From positions 1 through 47,465 of IMG/VR virus record IMGVR_UViG_3300042540_000135: a stretch of 47,465 nt of DNA; one strand, given 5' to 3'. A program made the position numbers and the translations under genes. Under the pieces are notes generated by a model. The model searched no databases. It was not told where the DNA came from and saw only the letters and a program-made list of their open reading frames with translations. This stretch comes from a virus. This document shows positions 1 to 9,792 of the stretch, one piece after another (within the stretch, counting starts at the first letter, position 1; each line of letters opens with the position of its first letter).

Positions 1-1746
1 TCTAAAGCTGCACAACAGGCTCTTGGTAGATTTGTAACTACTCGAACTCCTGTTCGTAATGCATATAAGATTAACCCTGTTGCCGGTAAACTTAACCGTT
101 TTAATAGAGTAGTTGGTGAAGATGCAGTAGATGATATAAGATTTAATGAAGTAGTAAGAAGCGGTGAAGGAGTAAAAGTAAAAATCCCTTGGGGAAGTAA
201 TAGAATTAAAACAGTTAATAGACAGACGCCATTTGCTTCTTTTAGTGAAGGTATGCCCCAGCAAAGATATATTGATCAGGTATTAGCTGAAGGTAAACAA
301 CCTTTTATTATTTCTACTAATAGACCTATGGGTGTATCTACTCTTGGTAGACATGGTAAAGGAAGTACAATGTTTCCTGTAGATCAGAGTGGTAAGTACG
401 TTCGTAGTTTTCCAGCATCTGAAGCTGATGTATTTCCAAGTACTCCTCACTGGTTAAAAGGGTATCAAAAGATAAAATTTGGTCCTTATAGTAGTAAGAG
501 AGAGATCATGGGAATAAACGATCCAGCTGTACTTGCAGGTCAGCTTGGAGAATCATTATCAGGAAATACTGGACAGTTTAATAGTGGAGTATTTACATTA
601 AAAAATAATCCTAATGTTTTAGTAAAGTTTGAAAACCCAAAGAATGTTGGAGACTTTATGGGATTTGATGATTATGCAAACTACAACTTTGTAGATGCAA
701 TGAAGAATATATCTAATCCAAATGTTGGAACTGTTTTTCATCAGCTTAATATTGGCCCAGGTCAAAGAGCTATGTTTTTAAGAAGACTTCCTGGAAAAAG
801 CTTTGGTTCTATACCTACTAAAATAACACGTAAAATAGATCCTGCAGCTATAAGTAGATTTTATGATGATTTAAAAGAGGTGAGAAATCAAAACATGGGA
901 TTTGATTTTGTAGGTGATAACTATATGTTTGATCCTAAGTCTGGTACATTTAAGCTTTTTGATATAAACCCAACTTTTCAGAGAAGCACCTCTAGTGCAG
1001 AAAACTGGATGAGTCATGTTTTAAAAAATACAGATATTCCAGGACATACTTTCCCAGGACATGATCCTTATGTTATAACAGGTAAGAATTTAAAAGAAGC
1101 TCTTACCCAAAAATTGTTGAGAGACTTTAGCAGAGGTCTTGGGCAAGATGTACGAGAGATGTATGGTAGGTATGGTAATACACCTGTAAGTCCTGACCGA
1201 ATATCATTGTTTCACCAAAGATCTCTTGATAACTTTTCAAAGAAACTCAAAGATGCTTTAAGTAAATATGATGAATCTAACCCTTCTTCTTTTTATAAAC
1301 AAGGAGGACTTATAGAAGACAATGGTGGTCAGTGGAATCATCCAGGAGATATTACACGCATACGTTCTAAAAATATTACTATGCAAGGTGTACCGTATCC
1401 TGTATATGCTATACCTAACAAGGGCAAAGGTGGTATAATGTATCCGGGGGAAAATTACTTTTTCCCCAAAGCTGATTATGTAGATGAGTATCCTATGATG
1501 AAGTCAGGTGGTCAGCACGGTGGTCTTGATAGATGGTTTGCAGAAAAGTGGGTTGATGTAAAGACAGGTAAAACATGTGGTAGACAAGAAGGAGAAAACA
1601 GAGCTTATCCAGCCTGCCGTCCTTCTAGACGTGTATCATCAGAAACACCAAAGACCAGCTCAGAGATGAGTCCTTCTGAGAAGGCTAAATTTAAGAGGAC
1701 CAAAACGTCCTCACAACGTATACCTTATAATCATAAAAGAAAGTAA
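1..1746 (+). CDS. Kinase-like-fold protein with virion-associated C-terminal modules (5' end outside window)
   Basis: The frame is open from base 1, so the ATG at 253 is probably internal and the true start lies upstream of the window. The middle shows a protein-kinase-like pattern: a beta-3-type lysine (codon 625-627, context VLVKFE), a catalytic-loop pattern GFDFVGDN with D at 904-906 and N at 919-921 (the D-x4-N spacing of HRDLKPxN), and a metal-binding-type D at 961-963 (KLFDINP), 14 residues after the N. This resembles HopBF1/effector-type kinases, in which GFD replaces HRD. The C-terminus (about 1420-1746) holds a 'MYPGENYFFPKADYVDEYPM' segment and a Trp/Cys/Arg-rich tail (DRWFAEKWVD, CGRQ, YPACRPSRR) like short modules in phage and large-virus proteins (similar to DUF5872). 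It is basic at the end and lies upstream of likely virion cargo genes. Kinase activity is inferred; it could be a pseudokinase. Confidence 0.6.
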   Translation, partial: SKAAQQALGRFVTTRTPVRNAYKINPVAGKLNRFNRVVGEDAVDDIRFNEVVRSGEGVKVKIPWGSNRIKTVNRQTPFASFSEGMPQQRYIDQVLAEGKQPFIISTNRPMGVSTLGRHGKGSTMFPVDQSGKYVRSFPASEADVFPSTPHWLKGYQKIKFGPYSSKREIMGINDPAVLAGQLGESLSGNTGQFNSGVFTLKNNPNVLVKFENPKNVGDFMGFDDYANYNFVDAMKNISNPNVGTVFHQLNIGPGQRAMFLRRLPGKSFGSIPTKITRKIDPAAISRFYDDLKEVRNQNMGFDFVGDNYMFDPKSGTFKLFDINPTFQRSTSSAENWMSHVLKNTDIPGHTFPGHDPYVITGKNLKEALTQKLLRDFSRGLGQDVREMYGRYGNTPVSPDRISLFHQRSLDNFSKKLKDALSKYDESNPSSFYKQGGLIEDNGGQWNHPGDITRIRSKNITMQGVPYPVYAIPNKGKGGIMYPGENYFFPKADYVDEYPMMKSGGQHGGLDRWFAEKWVDVKTGKTCGRQEGENRAYPACRPSRRVSSETPKTSSEMSPSEKAKFKRTKTSSQRIPYNHKRK

Positions 1747-1761
1747 TTATATATATATATC

Positions 1762-4053
1762 ATGGCAAACAAACCTAATAATCCATCATTATGGTCAAAA
1801 GCTAAGTCTTTAGCTAAACAGAAATTTGATGTCTATCCTTCAGCCTATGCTAACGGCTGGGCAGCTAAGTGGTACAAATCTAAAGGTGGTACTTGGCGTA
1901 AAGCCGAGTACGGTATGGAAGTACCATATATGACTGATGGTGGAGAGAAAATGCCACCTGATATAGCTCGTGCACGTTTTGCAGCAGCAGGTAATTTAGA
2001 TAAACTAGAAGACTATGGGTATGCCTATGGTGGGTATATACCAGAGATGGCAGCAGGAGGTTGGGCTCAGCAAGCAGCTATTGCTATAGCAATGAAAAAA
2101 GCTGGTAAGAAGCCTAAGAATGATAATCTTCCTAAAGCTCCATTTGGTATGTTTTTACTACCTGGCATAATGAACAAAGCTAATAAAGCAATGGATACTT
2201 TAAAGAGTAATCCAGAACTTCTTAATCTAATAGCACCAGGAGCTGGAAGTATGGCAGGAATGATGCAAGATGGTGGTGAACCAGATGGTGAAATGGCCCT
2301 TGGTCAGATTGCTGCAGTAGTAGATAAGATGGATAAGCTTCGTCAGTTCATTCAGCCAGACTCTGATTTAGAACCATGGGTTAGCTCTAAACTATCTGTT
2401 ATGGATCACTATGCTGATGCTGTATCAGATTATATGACGTACAACCCAGAAGCTCAGGGAGAAATGATGGATGAATCTCAAGGGCTTCCAATGGAAGAAA
2501 TGAGAGATGGTGGAATTCCTACTCGTTACAAGAACATGGGTTTTACTAAAGTGGGTGTTAAGAAGAACAGTACACGTCCCGGTAAGAAGTGGATGGTGCT
2601 AGCAAAAAAAGGTAATGACTACAAGGTAGTGCATGGTGGTTACGACGGTATGAAAGACTTTTCTCAGCATGGTTCTGAAAAACGTAAAGAAAAATTCTGG
2701 AACCGTATGGGAGGTAAGAACTCTTCTAAAGCAACAGATCCATTTAGCCCTTTATACTGGCACAAACGTTTTGGTACTTGGGAAGAAGGTGGAGAAATAG
2801 GTATACCTGAAATGAAAGGTGGCGGATCTACTTGGTCAGGTAATGCATGGTATGCAAATGGCGGAAATACTTTAAATAATACAAATATGTTTACTTATCC
2901 TTTTTTACCTATGGCCCAAGGCGGCTATGAGGCTCCTCCTAGACAGGAAGATTATCCTGATTATAACAGTTATGCTGCAGCAATGGACAACTGGATGGCT
3001 GGTTTAAATTATATGCCAGAGCAACCAATTGAGCAAGATACTCCAGGTGGAATACCTAGACCATTACCTGTTGAGCTTCAGCAGCAATCTGTTTCTTCTA
3101 TGCCTGCACCTCAGTCTGCACCTAAAATTGACTATAAAGGTGTCAGTGTTGTAGATCTTTTAAATTCAGTAGGTGCCCCTTCAGACTATAATTCAAGAAA
3201 GTCTCTTGCTGTAGAGTTAGGTATCACTAACTATATAGGTAGTGCTGAGCAGAACTCAAAGATTATTAAAATGGTTATGAGTAATCCTACTGTACTGGAT
3301 GAATATAAGAAAGCTATTGTTAATACTAAACCCAAATCTCAGACTAGGACAAGAAGTTCTGCAGCTACTAACACCCCTGCTAAGTCTTCTTCAGCTGAGC
3401 AATCTGCCCCTAGACGTACAAATCAGTCTCAAAGAGCTGAAGCTGCCAATGCAAGAGCTGCACAAGAAGCTATGCAAGAAGCTGCCATGTTAGCTGTTAA
3501 TCCAATGTCTCAGTTTTCTACAGATCCTAGTAAATTTTTAGTACGTAGAGATCTTATGACTGGTCGTTTTGTTCCAAACTTAGTTGGACAAGGACTTATG
3601 GATGCCAGAAATGCTGAACGCATAAAGCTTGCCGAACAAATGAACATGGCAGAGGCTGTAAAAAAATCAGGTCAACCCTACTTTTCACAAAGCAGAAACT
3701 ATGAAATGGGAGGTTTCCCTTACTATGACTTTGGTGGAGCATTTGCTTATGGAGGATATCTTCCTGAGCAATATGCAGAAGGAGGTATAAATATTCAACC
3801 TGCTAACAAGGGTAAGTTTACTGCAAAAGCTAAAGGTGCTGGAATGAGTGTTCAAGAATTTGCTAATAAAGTACTAAATGCTCCTGAAGGAAACTATTCA
3901 CCATCTCTTCGTAGACAAGCCAACTTTGCCCGTAATGCTTCAAAGTGGAAAAAGGCAGAGGGTGGTCCTGTCGAAGGAGATGTTTTAGATGTTACACCTG
4001 AAGAACTTCAGATGCTTAAAGCTGGTGGCTACACCTTTGAAATTATAGATTAA
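1762..4053 (+). CDS. Mosaic virion-module protein with repeated GG motifs (763 aa)
   Basis: No enzyme signature is visible. The protein is a string of short modules. The N-terminus carries PSLWSKAKSLAK, YPSAYANGWAAKWYKSKGG, a module common in phage and giant-virus proteins. Around residues 255-345 there is a basic module ending FSPLYWHKRFGTW, similar to DUF5754-type modules. Residues about 375-600 are low-complexity, rich in Pro, Gln, Ala and Ser. The C-terminus has NKGKFTAKAKGAGM, then FARNASKWKK, and ends VTPEELQMLKAGGYTFEIID. At least ten GG motifs often followed by Pro (for example YGGYIPEM, DGGIP, MGGFPYYDFGG, YGGYLPE) are scattered between modules. It starts 15 bases after the kinase-like gene and is followed after one base by the 1,049-aa gene, so the three are probably one transcript. 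A structural or cargo role is inferred from context and resemblance to crAss-like phage proteins. Confidence 0.7.
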   Translation: MANKPNNPSLWSKAKSLAKQKFDVYPSAYANGWAAKWYKSKGGTWRKAEYGMEVPYMTDGGEKMPPDIARARFAAAGNLDKLEDYGYAYGGYIPEMAAGGWAQQAAIAIAMKKAGKKPKNDNLPKAPFGMFLLPGIMNKANKAMDTLKSNPELLNLIAPGAGSMAGMMQDGGEPDGEMALGQIAAVVDKMDKLRQFIQPDSDLEPWVSSKLSVMDHYADAVSDYMTYNPEAQGEMMDESQGLPMEEMRDGGIPTRYKNMGFTKVGVKKNSTRPGKKWMVLAKKGNDYKVVHGGYDGMKDFSQHGSEKRKEKFWNRMGGKNSSKATDPFSPLYWHKRFGTWEEGGEIGIPEMKGGGSTWSGNAWYANGGNTLNNTNMFTYPFLPMAQGGYEAPPRQEDYPDYNSYAAAMDNWMAGLNYMPEQPIEQDTPGGIPRPLPVELQQQSVSSMPAPQSAPKIDYKGVSVVDLLNSVGAPSDYNSRKSLAVELGITNYIGSAEQNSKIIKMVMSNPTVLDEYKKAIVNTKPKSQTRTRSSAATNTPAKSSSAEQSAPRRTNQSQRAEAANARAAQEAMQEAAMLAVNPMSQFSTDPSKFLVRRDLMTGRFVPNLVGQGLMDARNAERIKLAEQMNMAEAVKKSGQPYFSQSRNYEMGGFPYYDFGGAFAYGGYLPEQYAEGGINIQPANKGKFTAKAKGAGMSVQEFANKVLNAPEGNYSPSLRRQANFARNASKWKKAEGGPVEGDVLDVTPEELQMLKAGGYTFEIID

Positions 4054-4054
4054 T

Positions 4055-7000
4055 ATGAAAATACGAATCAAAAGTAAGGGCTTGCCTAAAGCTCAGATGT
4101 GGAACAGTATTATTGGTCAGCCAAGTATTGATCAAAACGGATTGATCTGGGGTGCTAATCCTGGTGTTGTAACAAAACAGGATACTGATTTGTTGAATAA
4201 TCAAGGTGCACCTCAGCCGCCCAACTACAGTAATATACCTGCTGTAAACTATAATAGAGTTATCTATAACACTCTAATGGGTAATACTCCATCAATATTA
4301 AATACCCCTGGGCAACAATTAAACTTAACAGGAAGTGGTAGTCAAAATTATGCATGGACTAATTTTAATACAAGCCCCCCTCCTGTTAATCCAAATGCTA
4401 ATAAAGGGTACAAACTACAACCGTTAGACCCTAATTTAAAAAATGATCCTAGTCAGAATCCAATCTTTGGTGCAGCTAAAAATTTGCAGAATACTTTTGA
4501 TACCGGTTCTGCTAAAGATATTAAAAAAGGTATTGCAGGCTTTAATGATACCTATGGTACAAAACTTAAAAACCCAAACTTAATTACGTTTGGTGCTAAG
4601 GGTAGAGAAACTGCTCAGAAGATTGGTGATGTATCTAAAGGTGTACAGATGGGTATAGGTTTTGCATCTGCAGTAACTGACTATGTTGAAGGACTAAATA
4701 ATGAAAGAGATACCAAGACCCGCAACCGATTTGCTGGACTTACAGATAATGTATTTAGTCCTGTAACTCAAGAAGATAGAGGAGATTATGTAGAGACAGG
4801 TACTTCTTATGGTATGTTTAGACCTGATCAAATGGTTGTTAATAAGGGTATGTATACAGCTAAACAAGGTGGTGAAAATCCTAATTCTATGAAAATACGT
4901 ATTGTATCTGGTCCTTCTGTAATGGCCTATGGGGGACAAAGTAATTACGGGCTCGATCTTGGTAGAAAAGATGTCTACACTGATATGCCTGAAAGTAAAT
5001 CAGATTCTGTTTCTAATACTATAACTGGTGTTCCTCGTGAAATGGCTAATATAGAAGCTGAAGGTGGTGAAACAGTATATGGTGATTTAGATAGTGATGG
5101 TATCCTTGAACATATGAAAATAGGTGGTCCAAGACATAGTGAAGGGGGTGTACCACTGAATGTACCTGAAGGAAGTTTTATCTTTTCTGATACAGCAAAG
5201 ATGAGAATTAAAGATCCCGAGGTTCTTAGATACTTTGGATTAGCTGCTAAAAAAGGTGGGTATACTCCTGCTGAAATAGCTAAACGCTATGATATAAATA
5301 AGTACAAAGCTATACTTGAAGATCCTAATCAAGATGAGTTGTCAAAAAACACAGCTCAGCTTATGATTAATAATTATAACAAAAAGCTTTCTCAGCTTGC
5401 TCTTCTTCAAGAACAGATAAAAGGATTTCCTCAGGGTGTTCCAAATGTTTCTAAAGAACAGATTGTTCGTTATGGTGGTCACATTGGTTTACCTAAGTAC
5501 CAAGATAAAGGTCAGGTAAAGACTACAACAGATAATATTGTAGATCCAACTACTTCTCCAAAACAACTTGCTGATGTAAATGATCCTGAATATCAGAAAT
5601 TTATGGATCTTATTAATAGGCTTAATACAAAGAGTTTGCCAGGGTATCAGTTGATAAACAAACTAAGTGTTGATGATGCAAAAGAGTTTGCACGTCTTGC
5701 TACCAAGTTTGGTTTTAATCGTAAAGATGATAAGGGTAACTATTTATATAGAGTGATGCAAGGTCGTACTCCTGACTATACATACTCAGTTGGGGATAAC
5801 AAAAGAGCTGGTTTCTTTGGAGGTTATACCCCTGATCTTTACGAGCGTCGTGTGGTAGAAGATATTGTTGGGCCAGATGCTATTAAAAACATGTCAGAGT
5901 TAGATATCCGAAAAGCATACTTTAAAGAACTTGGAGTGGATCTTACAGGCATATCTGATGACAAGTTAAAGAACCCTAAGACTTTATATACCGATAGAAG
6001 ATTTTTCAAAGAGAAGTTCTATCCTCAGTTTATTAAACGTTTTGGTAAAGATGACTATCGTACACTTATGGGTGATGATCTCATGATTGGTGCTGAACAC
6101 TATGATAGTTATCGTAAAAAAGTACCACCTCCTCCACCTCCAGGACCAAAAGTATATCCTGGATTTTTCTGTGAGGGTACAGATGCTAATGGAATACCTA
6201 ACATAAAAACACAGGAGTTCAAATCTGAAGAAGAAAGAAAAGCTGCTGGTATGTATGCTTCCAGACAAGAAGCTCTTGTAAACTGTCCTGGCACACCTCC
6301 TGGTAAAATTCCCCCAGGGAAAAAAGGAGAAGTACCTCCTAAATATTGGACACCTGATGACTGGGCTTTAGTTGGAAGTGCACTGTATCCTCCAAAGAAA
6401 TACAATCCGTACATAGCACCTGTTAATCTTGAGGTACCAGAACCTACTTTTTACGATCCTAATCGTGAACTTGCCGCTAACGCTGAACAGTTAAACATAC
6501 TGACTCAAGGTTTAACAAACTTTGGGGCACCCCAGTCTTTTATGGCAAACGCATCTTCAGCCCAAGGAAAAGGGTTAGAAAACGCAGCTAATATTCTTAG
6601 CAGATATAATAACCTAAACGTTGGTGTAGCTAACCAGTTTGCACCTATGCAATCTCAGATCCGCAACCAGCAGAGAATGATGGATGCAGAAAGAGCAACT
6701 GAACTTTATAAAGGAAACGTTATTGCTGCTCAGCAGTTTGATAATGCCCGTAGAAAGTACACAAGAGGTATTATTAATGCCGCACAAAATAGATTTGGTA
6801 ATAGAATGTATATGGATATGATTAATAAAGTCAATCCTATATACAACTTAGATCCTAGATCTGGTCTCTCTTTTTTTAAAGAAGGTTTTAGTTGGGACAA
6901 ACTTGGTGGCGGAGGGTCAGGAGCCGGTGGGTCAGACTGGGACTCTATTTCTAAAGCATACGTTGAAGCTAAAAAGAAACCAGGATTAGCGGACATGACT

Positions 7001-7204
7001 CTTAATGACTTCTTACGTGTTTCTCTTCCACGAACAACAGCAACTGATAGTAATAATGATGGTATACCTGACAATACAAGATTTTCTGGTGTCAATCCCT
7101 CTTTATTAAATAATATGGCAGTACAAGCTGTGCAAGCTTTTCCTCAGATACTAAGTAATATACTAGGTAGAGGAAATAGTAGATCCACTGATGAAGATTA
7201 TTAA
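4055..7204 (+). CDS. Large crAss-like virion-module protein (1,049 aa)
   Basis: I recognise a family common in crAss-like and other Bacteroidota phages but know no firm function. The marker region is about residues 325-405: IEAEGGETVYGD, then IGGPRHSEGGVPLNVPEG, SFIFSDT and DPEVLRYFG. A second copy of the opening MKIRI occurs near residue 279 (base 4889). GG motifs (MAYGGQSNYG, RYGGHIGLPKY) link it to the two genes upstream. A proline run at residues 691-696 leads into a short Cys-containing segment (FFCEGTDANG, LVNCPGTPPG) and then a proline/glycine linker. The last 300 residues are Asn/Gln-rich and probably helical, starting EPTFYDPNRELAANAEQ. The gene starts one base after the previous stop. 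The role is most likely capsid, neck or packaged cargo. Confidence 0.7.
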   Translation: MKIRIKSKGLPKAQMWNSIIGQPSIDQNGLIWGANPGVVTKQDTDLLNNQGAPQPPNYSNIPAVNYNRVIYNTLMGNTPSILNTPGQQLNLTGSGSQNYAWTNFNTSPPPVNPNANKGYKLQPLDPNLKNDPSQNPIFGAAKNLQNTFDTGSAKDIKKGIAGFNDTYGTKLKNPNLITFGAKGRETAQKIGDVSKGVQMGIGFASAVTDYVEGLNNERDTKTRNRFAGLTDNVFSPVTQEDRGDYVETGTSYGMFRPDQMVVNKGMYTAKQGGENPNSMKIRIVSGPSVMAYGGQSNYGLDLGRKDVYTDMPESKSDSVSNTITGVPREMANIEAEGGETVYGDLDSDGILEHMKIGGPRHSEGGVPLNVPEGSFIFSDTAKMRIKDPEVLRYFGLAAKKGGYTPAEIAKRYDINKYKAILEDPNQDELSKNTAQLMINNYNKKLSQLALLQEQIKGFPQGVPNVSKEQIVRYGGHIGLPKYQDKGQVKTTTDNIVDPTTSPKQLADVNDPEYQKFMDLINRLNTKSLPGYQLINKLSVDDAKEFARLATKFGFNRKDDKGNYLYRVMQGRTPDYTYSVGDNKRAGFFGGYTPDLYERRVVEDIVGPDAIKNMSELDIRKAYFKELGVDLTGISDDKLKNPKTLYTDRRFFKEKFYPQFIKRFGKDDYRTLMGDDLMIGAEHYDSYRKKVPPPPPPGPKVYPGFFCEGTDANGIPNIKTQEFKSEEERKAAGMYASRQEALVNCPGTPPGKIPPGKKGEVPPKYWTPDDWALVGSALYPPKKYNPYIAPVNLEVPEPTFYDPNRELAANAEQLNILTQGLTNFGAPQSFMANASSAQGKGLENAANILSRYNNLNVGVANQFAPMQSQIRNQQRMMDAERATELYKGNVIAAQQFDNARRKYTRGIINAAQNRFGNRMYMDMINKVNPIYNLDPRSGLSFFKEGFSWDKLGGGGSGAGGSDWDSISKAYVEAKKKPGLADMTLNDFLRVSLPRTTATDSNNDGIPDNTRFSGVNPSLLNNMAVQAVQAFPQILSNILGRGNSRSTDEDY

Positions 7205-7277
7205 TTCACAATTGTTTAAACCTGCCAAGTTTAGTTTTAAACTTTATAGATTTTTAAGTATATTATTAATGTAACCT

Positions 7278-9764
7278 ATGGCAACTTACCTACCCAATGT
7301 TACTGATGTAATACCCGAGCCGTCCTTATTTACACCTAACTTCACCTTCATTGATCAGATGTTGAGGCGGAGACAGGGGTTGTATGAGCAAGGGTTTGCA
7401 CAGGTTAACAGTGCCTATAATTTTGTTAACAGAAACGCTACTAATCCTTACAGTCTTAAGGTAAGGGACACGTTTTTGATGCAGGCAAAGGAAAATCTAA
7501 AGAATCTATCTAGTATGGATTTATCCCAGCAGCAGAATGTTAATTCTGCGAGAGGGGTATTTGAACCTTTTATTAAGAATAAGCCAGTTCTTATGGATAT
7601 GGCTACTACTGCACACTGGGATCAACAAGAATCTATTGCTGAAAGTTACAGACTAAAAGACGGTGGTAAAGAGTTCAGTGAGGATAATTTAAATTATATC
7701 CGTCAGCAACGTGCTGCTTTTGCTTCTGATGATATTAGTTCTGTAGGTTCTTATTATTCTAATCGCAGATCATACAATCCTTACTATGACTACTACAAAG
7801 AGGTTCAGGATGCTATGAAGAACTTCAAACCAAGCAGTTATAAGATTGATAAGATTCAAGGTTTATATAAGATAACCGAATCAGATAGTTCTTGGAAAGA
7901 AGCTGAACTTAAAGAGTACTTAAACGGTGTACTTTCTGATAAGGCTAAACAGCAAATGAAGATTGAAGCTAGCGTAAGACTCGGAAATAATCCAGAAGCT
8001 TTAACAAGTGCATACTTACAAAGTGCTGATAACATGGTTAAAATGAATCAGCATAACATTGGACTTATTGATAAGCAGCTTTCAGGTAATCTTAAAAAAG
8101 ATGAGGTTGCTCTTTTAAAAGAAAAGAAACAACAGCTAGAAGATGCTACTCGTGAGATAAATACCAATATAGAAACTATTAAGAAAGGTGATGTAAGTTT
8201 TATAAAAAATAACTCAGAACGTTTAGCTTATGGTATGTACTTTAATAGTAAACTATCAGGTTTTATTAAAGCATACAGTCATGATGAAATAGAAAGAAAG
8301 ATTGATGGAGATGATGTTGGTATAGCTTTAATGAGAGAAGATAGAGCTGATAGAAGAGCTGCCGCAAACAGAGCTCATCTTACAAAGCTTAAGATGTTGG
8401 AGCTTCAAGGGATGCCTGGAAACTTTCAGATACGTGAGCTTGCAGAAGGAGATGCTCAGGGAAAACAAGTAACAGTTTCTGGTTTACAAAAAGAACTAGA
8501 AGGTATTGATACTAATATAAATAACATCAGTAACTCTATGAAGCAACACGTTCTTATGAAGATAAAAGAACGTGATCCTAATAGTAAGCTTACAGTTAAT
8601 ACATTAACTGATGATGATATTAAAAAATGGATTAACACAGGTGGTATTGGTGGAAAAAGAATAGCTGATAATGATCCATACTTCACTTTTAATAATCAAC
8701 TAGCTCAACTCCGTGCATCTCAAGCTAGAATCAATGGTACTTTTGACAAGATTAATAATGGTGCTTTTGCTGGAATGAGCGATGCTGATAAGACCAAAGT
8801 AAATGCTGTTAATGAAAAACTTTTAAAAATAGGAGATGTTAAGTTAGATGATGGTACAGTAATTTCTGGATCAAAACTGGTAGGTGGTGTTAAAAATGGG
8901 ACTATTAAATTAAAGCTTAATTTACTTGGTAATAGTGGTAGCGTTACTATTGATGGTAAAACATATGAAATAATGGATATCCTTCAAGTCCGATCTGATA
9001 TCCCTATTAAAAAGAATTCAGAGTTATTCAGTGCTATTAAACAAATAAAAAGTATAACCGCAGAGGGTGGAGCTGCTTACGAAAGATATGAAAAAGGTAT
9101 TGACACATATTTGAAAAATAATTACGCTGACCTTAGTTTACTCACCAAGGTAGTTTCATTTGATGAAGGTAGTGCTCAGAATAAATCTTTAGAAGCTAGT
9201 GGTAGTGTATATGTACCAAATGACTTTACCGTAAGAGCTGCAGGTGTAGGTGCAACTGCACAGAATCAAGGAAACGCCTACTTCTATATTACTCCTAAAG
9301 GGGACTCTAAGGTATCGGCTGAAGAAATTCTTGCTAAAATGCAAGCATTAGGAGCTACCGGTGCAAGGGTTATTAAGACTGACAAAGGGGAAGCTGTTTT
9401 TGAAATACCTAATCTTAGAAATAACATTACTCAGCAGTTCAGAACATACACACCATTACAAGCCGATGTTATAGGAGAGGTGACTCAGTATTCAGGGGCT
9501 GGAGAGTATCATAGTACTCCTTTTACTGTGGAAAACAGTAATACTAAATACATAATTAAGAAGTATGGAGGGTTATATTATCTCCATATTAATGGTATTG
9601 GGGAGAGCTATCCTCAAGCCTTTACAGATCCCGGAGAAGCTGTTAATACAGCTAAACTTTTAAGTAGAACCGGCACCGATAAACTTTTTACTGAAGCTAC
9701 TGGTGGCGTACCTACTTTGAGTACTTCTGGAACAGAGTTGGACTTTCTTAACAATGAAGAGTAA
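7278..9764 (+). CDS. crAss-like virion-module protein, mostly helical (828 aa)
   Basis: The N-terminus has the pattern YLPNVTDVIPEPSLFTPNF, FIDQMLRRRQGLYEQGF, then LSSMDLSQQQNVNSA and FEPFIKNKPVLMDM, which I recognise from a family in the RNA-polymerase/virion region of crAss-like phages. The following 350 residues are charged and probably helical or coiled-coil (about residues 230-320 and 370-480). The last 300 residues look more beta-rich. No catalytic motif or membrane segment is visible. A 73-base gap precedes it, and the start codon is in the context taacctATG, the same as the next gene. It lies directly upstream of the giant RNAP gene, so a role as internal capsid protein or partner of the injected polymerase is reasonable but inferred. 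Confidence 0.65.
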   Translation: MATYLPNVTDVIPEPSLFTPNFTFIDQMLRRRQGLYEQGFAQVNSAYNFVNRNATNPYSLKVRDTFLMQAKENLKNLSSMDLSQQQNVNSARGVFEPFIKNKPVLMDMATTAHWDQQESIAESYRLKDGGKEFSEDNLNYIRQQRAAFASDDISSVGSYYSNRRSYNPYYDYYKEVQDAMKNFKPSSYKIDKIQGLYKITESDSSWKEAELKEYLNGVLSDKAKQQMKIEASVRLGNNPEALTSAYLQSADNMVKMNQHNIGLIDKQLSGNLKKDEVALLKEKKQQLEDATREINTNIETIKKGDVSFIKNNSERLAYGMYFNSKLSGFIKAYSHDEIERKIDGDDVGIALMREDRADRRAAANRAHLTKLKMLELQGMPGNFQIRELAEGDAQGKQVTVSGLQKELEGIDTNINNISNSMKQHVLMKIKERDPNSKLTVNTLTDDDIKKWINTGGIGGKRIADNDPYFTFNNQLAQLRASQARINGTFDKINNGAFAGMSDADKTKVNAVNEKLLKIGDVKLDDGTVISGSKLVGGVKNGTIKLKLNLLGNSGSVTIDGKTYEIMDILQVRSDIPIKKNSELFSAIKQIKSITAEGGAAYERYEKGIDTYLKNNYADLSLLTKVVSFDEGSAQNKSLEASGSVYVPNDFTVRAAGVGATAQNQGNAYFYITPKGDSKVSAEEILAKMQALGATGARVIKTDKGEAVFEIPNLRNNITQQFRTYTPLQADVIGEVTQYSGAGEYHSTPFTVENSNTKYIIKKYGGLYYLHINGIGESYPQAFTDPGEAVNTAKLLSRTGTDKLFTEATGGVPTLSTSGTELDFLNNEE

Positions 9765-9792
9765 TTTATATCCTTCTAATAGCTACTAACCT

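Noticed and set aside
1745-1760. AT dinucleotide run between the first two genes
   Set aside because: A short low-complexity leader in AT-rich DNA; no further structure.
4694-7095. Minus-strand open frames inside the 1,049-aa gene (for example 6109-6414)
   Set aside because: They lie opposite a well-supported long coding frame, have no recognised motif, and their proline- or hydrophobic-rich look follows from the plus-strand codons.
7205-7277. Possible plus-strand promoter TAGATTTT before the 828-aa gene
   Set aside because: The -7-like element lacks the final G and no TTG is found at suitable spacing upstream.
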